Below are positions 1 to 6,549 of a stretch of DNA of 8,489 bases, piece after piece (the first letter of the stretch is position 1; every line of letters starts with the position of its first letter). A program made the position numbers and the translations under genes. The DNA lies in NCBI GenBank assembly GCA_947165195.1, contig CAMUZJ010000044.1, positions 1-8,489 of the forward strand, read 5' to 3'. A model generated the notes under the pieces. The model worked only from the letters and a program-made list of their open reading frames with translations. It was not told the origin of the DNA and searched no databases. This stretch comes from an uncultured Bacillota bacterium. GTDB taxonomy: Bacteria > Bacillota_I > Bacilli_A > RF39 > UBA660.

Positions 1-463
1 TCTTTGTCTCTATTTCTGGTAATATTTGATCTCTTACTTGATAAACCATCTTAAATTCTTCTTCTGTAATATCTTGTGTTTTTAATGCATCCTGTAACTC
101 ATCTTCATCTAAAATATTTACCACTCCATCACAATAAGTAATATCTAAATATAAATCATCGTAACAAGGAATCTTAGATATTTCATCTAAATGATTATTT
201 TTGGTTATATCAAAATAATACTCTAATGGTTTTTTCTTATCATCTAAGAATAGTCTCATGGCATAGTTTTCATTTTTTGGCACTACTTCAAATACATAAT
301 AACCATTGTCCATTACACATAAACCATTTTTTAAGATGAATTTTTCTCTCACATCTATTAACTTCTTTACAGAAACATAATAATCATCTTCATCTAAATA
401 TAACTTAATTTGATATTTTTCTATATCCCTTAGATAAGTATTACTAATTACTTTTCTTTTCAT
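1..463 (-). CDS. DUF402 family protein (C-terminus cut off by window edge)
   Basis: This is an open frame of 154 codons running off the left edge, starting MKRKVISNTY. The ATG (463-461) sits a few bases after a good GAGGTG ribosome site, which fixes the start. The segment YDDLYLDITY (residues 101-110) followed by LDEDELQDAL (118-127) is the signature I recognise for DUF402/FomD-like barrels, in which a conserved acidic cluster binds metal. EYYFDI (81-86) is the usual strand just before it. Known members include a Staphylococcus nucleoside di-/triphosphate phosphatase and Streptomyces FomD, so hydrolysis of a nucleotide or phosphoester in the cytosol is plausible but is inferred from the family. 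There is no signal peptide. The gene has its own near-consensus promoter and is separated from ffh by ffh's terminator, so it is probably transcribed independently. Confidence 0.85.
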   Translation of the reverse strand, partial: MKRKVISNTYLRDIEKYQIKLYLDEDDYYVSVKKLIDVREKFILKNGLCVMDNGYYVFEVVPKNENYAMRLFLDDKKKPLEYYFDITKNNHLDEISKIPCYDDLYLDITYCDGVVNILDEDELQDALKTQDITEEEFKMVYQVRDQILPEIETK

Positions 464-498
464 TTACTTCACCTCACTACGCTATATAACGCTTTTTC

Positions 499-527
499 AT
501 TATATATCATTATCAATTCTTTGTAAA
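499..527 (-). promoter_or_regulatory. Predicted sigma-A promoter of the DUF402 gene
   Basis: On the minus strand there is a -35 TTTACA (527-522, 5 of 6 to consensus), a 17-base spacer, and a perfect -10 TATAAT (504-499). Transcription would start near 492, giving a leader of about 29 bases before the ATG at 463. It is the best promoter match in the window. Confidence 0.7.
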
Positions 528-530
528 TGC

Positions 531-557
531 AAAAGAAAAAAGGAGCATCTCCTTTTT
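531..557 (-). terminator. Intrinsic terminator of ffh
   Basis: A perfect 9-bp stem (AAAAAGGAG at 537-545 against CTCCTTTTT at 549-557) closes a 3-base loop. On the minus strand it runs into a T-rich tract (TTTTTTCTTTT). It begins 5 bases after the ffh stop codon. The hairpin is near-symmetric, but the longer T tract is on the minus-strand side, which fits ffh. Confidence 0.85.
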
Positions 558-562
558 AAGTA

Positions 563-1870
563 CTAAAATGGTAATTTAAAGTTACTTCCACTAAACTTCT
601 TCATCATTTGACGCATTTGATCAAATTGTTGTAATAATCTATTTACTTCTTGAACAGAAGTACCAGAACCTTGTGCAATTCTAGTCTTTCTACTAGCTTT
701 AATAATTTCTGGATTTTTTCTTTCTTTTGGAGTCATAGATAAGACTATAGCTTCAATTCTTGCCGTTTGTTTTGAATCTATTTTTACATCGGTTAATCCA
801 GATTTCTTTGCCCCTGGTACTAGCTTTAATAAATTTTCTAGAGGTCCTAACTTTCTAATTTGTTTCATCGTATCTAGAAAATCCTCTAAATCATATTTTC
901 CTTCTTTCATTCTTTGAGCTGTTTTTTCAGCTGCTTTCTGATCGATAGATTCCGTAGCTTTTTCAACCAAAGAAATAATGTCTCCCATACCTAAAATACG
1001 ACCAGCCATTCTTTCTGGATCAAATAATTCTAATCCGTCTAACTTTTCACTAGTACCCATAAATTTAATAGGAACATTTGTTAAATGTCTAACAGATAAA
1101 GCTACTCCACCTCTAGTATCTCCATCTAGTTTTGTAAGAACAACACCAGTTAAAGGTAGTTTATCATTAAATCCAGTTATTACATTAATCGCATCTTGTC
1201 CCATCATAGAATCAATTACAAGTAAAATCTCATCTGGATGAATAGACTCTTTAATATTTTCTAACTCATCCATTAATTCTTCATCAATATGTAATCTACC
1301 AGCTGTATCAATTAATACATAATCGTACTTATTATCTTTTGCATATTTTAATGCATTATTAACAATCTCTACTGGATCTTTTTTTCCTTCTTCATATACT
1401 TCAATATTTAATTGTTTTCCTAGTTGTTTTAACTGATCAATTGCAGCAGGTCTATAGACATCGCATGCTACTAATAATGGTTTCTTACTATGTTTTTTTC
1501 TTAAAAAACTAGCAATTTTAGCAATCGTCGTTGTCTTACCAGAACCTTGTAAACCAACTAACATTAATGTAGCTGGATTACCATTTAAATTTAGAGGAGC
1601 ATTTTCTCCACCTAATAACTCAGTTAACTCATCCTTAACAATTTTTACAAACATATCTCCAGGATTTACAGAAGATACTACTTCACTACCTAAAGCTTTT
1701 TCTTTTACATTATTTGTAAATTCTTTCACAACGTGATAGTTAACATCTGCTTCTAATAATGCTAATCGAATCTCTCTCATCATTTCAGAGATATTTTCTT
1801 CCGTTATCGTTCCATAACCTTTCATCTTATGTAACGCATTTTGTAATCTGTCGCCTAAACTTTCAAACAT
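563..1870 (-). CDS. ffh: Ffh, signal recognition particle GTPase (SRP54)
   Basis: This is the protein component of the signal recognition particle. It binds signal sequences of nascent membrane and secreted proteins together with the 4.5S/6S RNA, then docks with FtsY. The protein has 435 residues. The N domain (1-95) is followed by the GTPase domain with P-loop GLQGSGKTT (106-114), DVYRPAAIDQL (137-147), DTAGR (188-192) and TKLDGDTRGG (246-255). The Met-rich M domain (about 300-435) contains the finger-loop stretch LGPLENLLKLVPG (341-353) and the RNA-binding helix with RIAQGSGTSVQEVN (397-410). I start at 1870 rather than the upstream ATG at 1888, because AGGTGAT lies just before this ATG, MFESLGDRLQ matches normal Ffh N-termini, and the upstream ATG has no ribosome site. 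The protein is slightly shorter than B. subtilis Ffh, with a brief tail after the last M-domain helix. The gene has its own promoter and terminator. Confidence 0.98.
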   Translation of the reverse strand: MFESLGDRLQNALHKMKGYGTITEENISEMMREIRLALLEADVNYHVVKEFTNNVKEKALGSEVVSSVNPGDMFVKIVKDELTELLGGENAPLNLNGNPATLMLVGLQGSGKTTTIAKIASFLRKKHSKKPLLVACDVYRPAAIDQLKQLGKQLNIEVYEEGKKDPVEIVNNALKYAKDNKYDYVLIDTAGRLHIDEELMDELENIKESIHPDEILLVIDSMMGQDAINVITGFNDKLPLTGVVLTKLDGDTRGGVALSVRHLTNVPIKFMGTSEKLDGLELFDPERMAGRILGMGDIISLVEKATESIDQKAAEKTAQRMKEGKYDLEDFLDTMKQIRKLGPLENLLKLVPGAKKSGLTDVKIDSKQTARIEAIVLSMTPKERKNPEIIKASRKTRIAQGSGTSVQEVNRLLQQFDQMRQMMKKFSGSNFKLPF

Positions 1871-1876
1871 TTTATC

Positions 1877-1883
1877 ATCACCT
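1877..1883 (-). promoter_or_regulatory. Ribosome binding site that sets the ffh start
   Basis: AGGTGAT on the minus strand ends 6 bases before the ATG at 1870-1868. It lies inside the six extra codons of the longer frame that begins at 1888, so it supports the internal ATG as the true start. Confidence 0.8.
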
Positions 1884-1890
1884 GTCATTT

Positions 1891-1899
1891 ATTATAACA
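1891..1899 (-). promoter_or_regulatory. Predicted extended -10 promoter of ffh
   Basis: TGTTATAAT on the minus strand (1899-1891) is a perfect TATAAT with the TGn extension. The -35 position (1919-1914, TTTTCT) is poor, as expected for an extended -10 promoter. The expected transcript start (about 1884) falls immediately before the AGGTGAT ribosome site, implying a leader of only about 14 bases. Confidence 0.6.
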
Positions 1900-1910
1900 A
1901 TAATAAAGAT

Positions 1911-1941
1911 AAAAGAAAAGAAAAAGACGTAAAATACGTCC
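1911..1941 (-). terminator. Intrinsic terminator of the HerA-like ATPase gene
   Basis: On the minus strand the stem GACGTA/TACGTC (1940-1935 with 1931-1926), extendable by a G-U and an A-U pair, closes a TTT loop and is followed by TTTTTCTTTTCTTTT. It begins 3 bases after the ATPase stop codon. The T tract abuts the ffh promoter region. Confidence 0.8.
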
Positions 1942-1943
1942 TA

Positions 1944-4118
1944 TTATTGATCTACTAAAGTAACTAATGGCTTAGTAGGGGCTCCTACTTGCTCATTACT
2001 TACATCTACGATATTTCGACTAATCATCCTAGGTTCAGAAGAGTTTCCAGAAAATAGAGCATTATCCATAGCTGAGGAATCCATTCCTCTATTATTTTCA
2101 AAATCATTACGGTAACCATTATTTTCTCTAGGTCCATCTTCTAAATCGATTCTTTTTCCTGTAACATTTGATATAATTTGTTCCATAGAAGTATTATTAT
2201 TCATATTATTTATATTTTGATTACCACTTTGTATGGCTACATCTTGTAGAAAATCATTATTCATTCTAGGAGCACCTACTGGCCTATTAGATGTGACAAA
2301 GTCATTTACTTTTGGAACTTGAGCATCTCTTTGATATGTTGCATCGTTATAGCTTTCTCCAACAGCTCGACCATTCCAAATTGTAACAACATCTACATTT
2401 CCACTCCATGGAGCAGGATCTGGCATTTCCATCTTAACAATTATAGGAATTCTAAAAGCAGAACCAAAGGCTAGACAAGTACCTGATTGTAGTGACTTCT
2501 GCTTTTCTACAATTTCATCACTAATATTTGGAACCATCTTTCTAATATAATCGACATCTACTGGGTGATTCATTTTAAATATCAAGAAATTCATACATTG
2601 TGAAATACAAGTATCACTCATTTCACTAGGTCTTTGAGAAATAAGCCCTAATAGTACTCCATACTTACGTCCTTCTTTAGAGATTCTTTCAAATATATTA
2701 TATCCAAGGAGGAATCTATCTCTATCATTTTGAATATATCTATGTGCTTCTTCAACAACTATATGGAAAGGTATACTTCCTCGCTGTTGCAATCCTTTCG
2801 CAAATTCAAATATTAATCTTGAAAATACTTTGGCGATTGTTTTTGCAAAATCATCATCTACATCATCAAAGTTTATATTAATGATTTGATATTTTAATCC
2901 ATTATTAATAATTAGTGATGATAAGTAAGATTCAAGTGGAATATAGTCAGGATAGTCAAAGTATTTTGCATATTGCCCTGTAATTAATTCATGTAATCTA
3001 ACTCGTAGAGTAACAGCATCTCCATAAGTGTTTTCATTTCTTAACCATCCTTCACTAATTAAAGTAAAGTTTAATGCTTTCTCTAACGTATCTAATGTAT
3101 AGAATACTCCCCCCTGTGGTTCATAATTATCTAATTCACTTTTAATGAATGATGATAAATATTCGGTTAATAATACACTTTCTGTAAATTGTCCTTCTCT
3201 ATCTATTAAAAAACATTCTCTAAACTTTCTTACATATCCTATACCTTGTACAGGGGCTTCTAAATTAAATTGTGGTGTAGAACAACTTGCTAGTATTGAG
3301 AATACTTCATTTCTTTTATTAGGAGCAGTTTCATTAGTATATAGTATTGTCATAATAGCTTTAGCTATTAAATGATTTTTATAAACATTAGAATCTGTAC
3401 CTTCTTGAGAAAAGATAAGGGCTAATTTTAACATTCTTTCAATAATCGGTAATTGAGAATGATTAGTACATTGCAATAATAGTGCTAAATCTTCTTTATT
3501 TAATAAGTAGATAGGAATACGTAATTTTTCTCCTATGTTATCTGTTTCACTAGTTGTGATATATCGATAATGATAATTACTATCTATAGCACTTATATTT
3601 TTAAAAGCATTATAATATTCACCTGATGAATCTAATAAGATAATATTGGATTTATAAGGAAATAATCTCTTATCTTGAAACATATTTTGAAAAAGTCTTG
3701 TCACACCGCAGCTTTTACCGGAACCACTGTTACCAAAGATAGCAAAATGTCCTCCAAAAAAACTATTAACATCTAAATATGCTGGTAAGTTATTATAGAA
3801 TGGACTAAAGCCTAGCGGCATATATCCTCGGTCATTGGTACCTGTAATATATGGTATTTCTTCTTTGGTTATTAATCTGACTCTTGCATCGAATGATGGT
3901 TTTCGAATAGTTCCACCTATTAATTTCCCATTAGATATTTCTCCTAGGAATCTTGCTCGTACTACTCCTGCATCTATATTATCTACTTCTGCTAATATTT
4001 GTTTCATTCTATCTTCAAATATTAAGTGAATATTCATTAAATTAATATTTAAGTTGTTAACATCTGTTAGTTTTACATCTGCGTAATGATCTCCCATATA
4101 AACAATTCTATCAAACAT
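1944..4118 (-). CDS. HerA/FtsK-superfamily ATPase (DUF87 type) with Asn-rich tail
   Basis: The protein has 724 residues. An N-terminal beta-barrel-like segment (about 1-110, HAS-barrel position) precedes a RecA-fold ATPase core. The core has Walker A GNSGSGKS (129-136), the LLDSSGEYY segment (161-169) equivalent to the HerA D-x-x-GEY motif, Walker B IVVEEAHRY (453-461), the arginine-finger-type stretch SKEGRKYG (480-487) and the SQRPSEM sensor motif (494-500). From about 600 to the end it is rich in Asn, Ser and Asp and probably disordered. Family knowledge: HerA-like ATPases form hexamers that translocate DNA, often with NurA nuclease in archaea or with SIR2, DUF4297 or other effectors in bacterial defence. 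No nuclease or effector gene is visible here, so its role is open; genome maintenance or an undetected defence partner are both possible. The start at 4118 has AGGTGA 6 bases upstream; Met8 has no such site. It has its own promoter and terminator. Confidence 0.9.
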   Translation of the reverse strand: MFDRIVYMGDHYADVKLTDVNNLNINLMNIHLIFEDRMKQILAEVDNIDAGVVRARFLGEISNGKLIGGTIRKPSFDARVRLITKEEIPYITGTNDRGYMPLGFSPFYNNLPAYLDVNSFFGGHFAIFGNSGSGKSCGVTRLFQNMFQDKRLFPYKSNIILLDSSGEYYNAFKNISAIDSNYHYRYITTSETDNIGEKLRIPIYLLNKEDLALLLQCTNHSQLPIIERMLKLALIFSQEGTDSNVYKNHLIAKAIMTILYTNETAPNKRNEVFSILASCSTPQFNLEAPVQGIGYVRKFRECFLIDREGQFTESVLLTEYLSSFIKSELDNYEPQGGVFYTLDTLEKALNFTLISEGWLRNENTYGDAVTLRVRLHELITGQYAKYFDYPDYIPLESYLSSLIINNGLKYQIININFDDVDDDFAKTIAKVFSRLIFEFAKGLQQRGSIPFHIVVEEAHRYIQNDRDRFLLGYNIFERISKEGRKYGVLLGLISQRPSEMSDTCISQCMNFLIFKMNHPVDVDYIRKMVPNISDEIVEKQKSLQSGTCLAFGSAFRIPIIVKMEMPDPAPWSGNVDVVTIWNGRAVGESYNDATYQRDAQVPKVNDFVTSNRPVGAPRMNNDFLQDVAIQSGNQNINNMNNNTSMEQIISNVTGKRIDLEDGPRENNGYRNDFENNRGMDSSAMDNALFSGNSSEPRMISRNIVDVSNEQVGAPTKPLVTLVDQ

Positions 4119-4155
4119 CTAATCTCACCTAATCCTTTAATCCTATCATAATAAA

Positions 4156-4184
4156 ATTATATCTTCTAATCAGTAAAAACACAA
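4156..4184 (-). promoter_or_regulatory. Predicted promoter of the HerA-like ATPase gene
   Basis: On the minus strand there is a -35 TTGTGT (4184-4179, TTG conserved), a 17-base spacer, and a perfect -10 TATAAT (4161-4156). Transcription would start near 4149, about 31 bases before the ATG. It lies directly behind the T tract of the preceding terminator. Confidence 0.6.
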
Positions 4185-4185
4185 T

Positions 4186-4212
4186 AAAAAAAGTGGGTTA
4201 ACACTTCACTTT
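4186..4212 (-). terminator. Probable intrinsic terminator after the membrane protein gene
   Basis: On the minus strand AAGTG pairs with CACTT (4206-4202 with 4195-4191, 6-base loop). An alternative larger pairing uses the second AAAGTG copy (4212-4207). Either runs into TTTTTTT. The stem is short, so termination may be partial and some read-through into the ATPase gene is possible. Confidence 0.6.
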
Positions 4213-4214
4213 AA

Positions 4215-4850
4215 TTATATATTTAAGTTTTCAATAAGTGCTGATATTTCATCTGAGTCGCGATAATAAAAACTATATGCCATTCCTTCAAAATCTAGTA
4301 TTAACATTTTATCAAAATAATATAGTGAAAAGTAACTTGGACTTACTGTTCCATTTTCTAAATTTCCAATAGAATAGCAATACTTTTCACAAGTAAAAGA
4401 TGCTTTTACATTCACTTCTACTTGATATGCTCTTTTTAATTTTTCTACGACTACATAGAAACTATCTTCTGATAATTCTTTAATCGTTCCTCCTACTTCT
4501 TCACATTGTATTAAATATGGTCTTGCAGGAGAAGAAAACATCATACTTTCTACTTTAGATATCATATTTGCAAAGTCAAACTCTTTTGTGGTAATAATTA
4601 AACTATTTCTAGATTCATTCGTAAACTCTTTTTTTTCTGTATTTCCTTTATTAGGGGTATCTTTAAAAGATGCTTGTAATTGAACTGAAAATCCCATTAA
4701 AAACAAGGTAATCGCAACTACTACCATAGTAATCCCTAAAGATATAGTATTTCCTACTTTTAAATTATATATAATATTGGTAATAATACTTTTTATTTTT
4801 AATTTAGTTAATCGTTTAATTCTCATTATTAATTCTTTTACATCTTTCAT
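4215..4850 (-). CDS. Uncharacterised single-pass membrane protein in the ftsY-ylxM operon
   Basis: The protein has 211 residues and I do not recognise its family. A Lys/Arg-rich cytosolic N-terminus (1-34, RIKRLTKLKIK at 10-20) precedes one strong transmembrane helix (about 35-56). Charge placement predicts N-in, with a roughly 155-residue domain outside the membrane. The outer part starts with a charged linker (62-82), then a mixed alpha/beta region with cysteines at 116, 154 and 158; the last two are close (CEKYC) and could form a disulfide or bind metal. The start has AGAGGGG 6 bases upstream, and only 15 bases separate it from the ylxM stop, so the two are very likely co-transcribed. The position suggests a link to protein export or an envelope-sensing role, but no motif proves either. 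An anti-sigma-like role (small cytosolic segment, sensor outside) is only a topological analogy. Confidence 0.8.
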   Translation of the reverse strand: MKDVKELIMRIKRLTKLKIKSIITNIIYNLKVGNTISLGITMVVVAITLFLMGFSVQLQASFKDTPNKGNTEKKEFTNESRNSLIITTKEFDFANMISKVESMMFSSPARPYLIQCEEVGGTIKELSEDSFYVVVEKLKRAYQVEVNVKASFTCEKYCYSIGNLENGTVSPSYFSLYYFDKMLILDFEGMAYSFYYRDSDEISALIENLNI

Positions 4851-4865
4851 TGATAACCCCTCTTT

Positions 4866-5159
4866 CTATAATGTTTCTTCTAACATTTTCTTTATTTTTT
4901 CATCTTTTATTATGGAAATAATTTCTAATATTTTTTTATTCTTTTTATTTAGTTGTAATGATTTTTCAAATTGTTCTAATTTTTCTTTTGTTATTTTAAG
5001 TTGTTTAAATACGGCATTTCTACTAACTTTATAGTTTTCTGCCATTTCAGAGAAGCTTAAGTTTTGAAAATAGTAATCTTCAAAATATTGTCTTTGTTTA
5101 TCTGTTAGTAAAGAACCATACAAATCATATAGTTCATTATAGTAAATGAAGTCTTCCAT
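4866..5159 (-). CDS. ylxM: YlxM family HTH protein (UPF0122), SRP-associated
   Basis: The protein has 97 residues, close to the usual YlxM length of about 105-110. The N-terminal half resembles a sigma-factor region 4 helix-turn-helix: YGSLLTDKQRQYFEDYYFQN (14-33), then SFSEMAENYKVSRNAVFKQL (35-54), with SRNAVF as the recognition helix. The C-terminal half is Lys/Glu-rich and helical. The family is encoded beside ftsY and ffh in Firmicutes and mycoplasmas, and a role in the SRP pathway has been proposed; its biochemical function is not firmly known. The ATG at 5159 has GGGAG 7-8 bases upstream. It lies 60 bases after ftsY with no terminator between, and 15 bases before the membrane protein gene. 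Unlike Bacillus, ffh does not follow directly. Confidence 0.93.
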   Translation of the reverse strand: MEDFIYYNELYDLYGSLLTDKQRQYFEDYYFQNLSFSEMAENYKVSRNAVFKQLKITKEKLEQFEKSLQLNKKNKKILEIISIIKDEKIKKMLEETL

Positions 5160-5219
5160 ATCTACACTCCCAGTATATTTACTCTAATATTTATCTTATC
5201 AAATTTTTTCTAATTATTT

Positions 5220-6479
5220 TTACATCATATCTTTAAATAGCCCATAAATATATTTTTCAATGTCAAATACTTGTAAATCATCTTTTCCTTCTCCAAGGCC
5301 AATATATTTAACTGGTACTCCTACTTCTTCTTTAATTGCTAATACGATTCCACCTTTTGCTGTTCCATCTAGTTTGGTTAAGACAATTCCTGTTATATTT
5401 GTGATTTCTTTAAAGGATTTGGCTTGACTTATACCATTTTGACCAGTAGTAGCATCAATTACTAGTAAGGTTTCATCTGCTCCTCCTGTTATTAAGGAGT
5501 CAATTACTCTGTTAATTTTTTCTAATTCTTTCATTAGATTTACTTTATTTTGAAGTCTACCAGCTGTATCTACTAGTACAATGTCGTATTTTTCTTCTTT
5601 GGCTTTTACTATTCCATCATAGACAACACTTGCTGGATCTGCTCCTTCTTCTTTTCCATAGAAACCTACATCTATTTTTTTAGCCCATTCATCAAGTTGA
5701 GCAACTGCTCCTGCTCTAAAGGTATCAGCTCCTACGAGTAATACTTTTTTACCTTCGCTTTTTAGTTTATTAGCAAGTTTTCCAATCGTAGTAGTTTTTC
5801 CTACTCCATTGACTCCTACGAATAATATAACAGTAGGTCCATCTTCTCTATAATGAATTTTACTAGATAATACTTGATCATTAACATAGATTATAAATAA
5901 CTCATCTACAATTATTTCTTTTAATTCATCTGGACTATTAATTCCTTCTTTTCGAACTCTATCTCTCATACGATCCATAAAGCTCATAACGGTATTTACT
6001 CCTACATCTGCCATAATTAGTATTTCTTCTAATTCATCAAAGTATTCATCCGTTATCTTTTTATATTTATTCGTTAATCCTATTAGTTTAGATACAAATC
6101 CTTCTCTTGATTTAGTAAGTCCTTTTTCATAGACATTAACACTTTTTCTATCTATTTTATCTACGATTTCTTTCTTTTTCTTTGAAGGTACTTCCTCTTC
6201 TTCATCATCTTCGTAAGCATCTTCTAATTCTTCTTCCTCTTCATCGTATTCATCTTCATCATATGATTCTTTTTTAGAAGATTTTTTATCTACTTTTTCT
6301 TCCTTTTTATCTATAATTTCTGCATCTTTTATTTCTTTTGATTTTTCTTTTACTTCTTCATTTGTATCTTCTTCTATTTCTTTTTCTTCATCTTTATTAT
6401 TCTTTTCTACAATAGTCTCTTTTTCTTCTTTTGAAGAGTCTTTAGAAAACATATTTTTTATCTTATTAAATAATCCCAT
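5220..6479 (-). CDS. ftsY: FtsY, SRP receptor GTPase with long acidic N-terminal domain
   Basis: This is the membrane-associated receptor that pairs with Ffh, hydrolyses GTP with it and hands ribosome-nascent chains to SecYEG. The protein has 419 residues. It begins MGLFNKIKNMF (1-11), an amphipathic membrane-targeting helix. Residues about 14-105 are extremely charged, almost all Glu, Asp and Lys, with Glu/Asp runs at 74-96. The NG domain follows: N domain (about 110-205), GVNGVGKTT (222-230), DTFRAGAVAQL (252-262), DTAGR (304-308), TKLDGTAKGG (368-377) and GLGEG (394-398). It ends normally at FKDMM. B. subtilis FtsY is about 330 residues, so the acidic insert is the notable difference and resembles the E. 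coli A domain. The start at 6479 has a strong AGGAGG 8 bases upstream. It is first in a likely operon with ylxM and the 211-residue membrane protein. Confidence 0.98.
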   Translation of the reverse strand: MGLFNKIKNMFSKDSSKEEKETIVEKNNKDEEKEIEEDTNEEVKEKSKEIKDAEIIDKKEEKVDKKSSKKESYDEDEYDEEEEELEDAYEDDEEEEVPSKKKKEIVDKIDRKSVNVYEKGLTKSREGFVSKLIGLTNKYKKITDEYFDELEEILIMADVGVNTVMSFMDRMRDRVRKEGINSPDELKEIIVDELFIIYVNDQVLSSKIHYREDGPTVILFVGVNGVGKTTTIGKLANKLKSEGKKVLLVGADTFRAGAVAQLDEWAKKIDVGFYGKEEGADPASVVYDGIVKAKEEKYDIVLVDTAGRLQNKVNLMKELEKINRVIDSLITGGADETLLVIDATTGQNGISQAKSFKEITNITGIVLTKLDGTAKGGIVLAIKEEVGVPVKYIGLGEGKDDLQVFDIEKYIYGLFKDMM

Positions 6480-6501
6480 AACCTACTCCTCCTATAAACC
6501 A

Positions 6502-6531
6502 ATTATAGCACATAACAAAAAGAAGTAGCAA
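6502..6531 (-). promoter_or_regulatory. Predicted extended -10 promoter of the ftsY operon
   Basis: On the minus strand TGCTATAAT (6510-6502) is a perfect -10 with the TGn extension. A possible -35 TTGCTA (6531-6526, 4 of 6) lies 18 bases upstream. This -35 lies inside the stem-loop of the preceding terminator, spanning part of the loop and the 3' arm. Confidence 0.65.
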
Positions 6532-6540
6532 TTACTACTT
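6517..6540 (-). terminator. Intrinsic terminator of the surface protein gene
   Basis: On the minus strand AAGTAG (6540-6535) pairs with CTACTT (6528-6523) around a 6-base loop and is followed by CTTTTTG. With one bulged base the stem extends into flanking A and T runs. It starts 9 bases after the surface protein stop codon. Confidence 0.7.
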
Positions 6541-6549
6541 ACTTTTTTA

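Noticed and set aside
479..493. Direct repeat ACGCT-ATATA-ACGCT in the leader of the DUF402 gene
   Set aside because: Two 5-base copies are too short to call an operator, although the position just after the predicted transcript start is suggestive.
978..1241. Plus-strand open frame of 87 codons inside ffh
   Set aside because: It is antisense to the conserved GTPase domain of ffh, has no convincing ribosome site, and is explained as a shadow of the real gene.
3145..3375. Plus-strand open frame of 76 codons inside the ATPase gene
   Set aside because: It lies antisense to a strongly supported gene with no independent signals. The same holds for the plus-strand frame at 3835-4029.
1944..4118. 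A HerA-based anti-phage defence system
   Set aside because: No effector, nuclease or accessory gene lies beside the ATPase and the neighbours are housekeeping genes, so a defence call is not supported.
4777..5034. Plus-strand open frame of 85 codons spanning the membrane protein and ylxM genes
   Set aside because: Its hydrophobic Phe/Ile/Ser-rich product is what antisense reading of Lys/Glu-rich genes gives. It overlaps two well-supported genes and has no ribosome site of note.
5160..5219. Possible promoter before ylxM (minus strand TTGATA and TATACT)
   Set aside because: The spacing is 19 bases and the -10 touches the ribosome site, so the transcript would lose part of it. Co-transcription from ftsY is simpler.
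6130..6440. Simple-sequence repeat array in ftsY (TTC/TTCTTT-rich stretch)
   Set aside because: It is explained by the Glu/Lys codons of the acidic domain and has no regular repeat unit.
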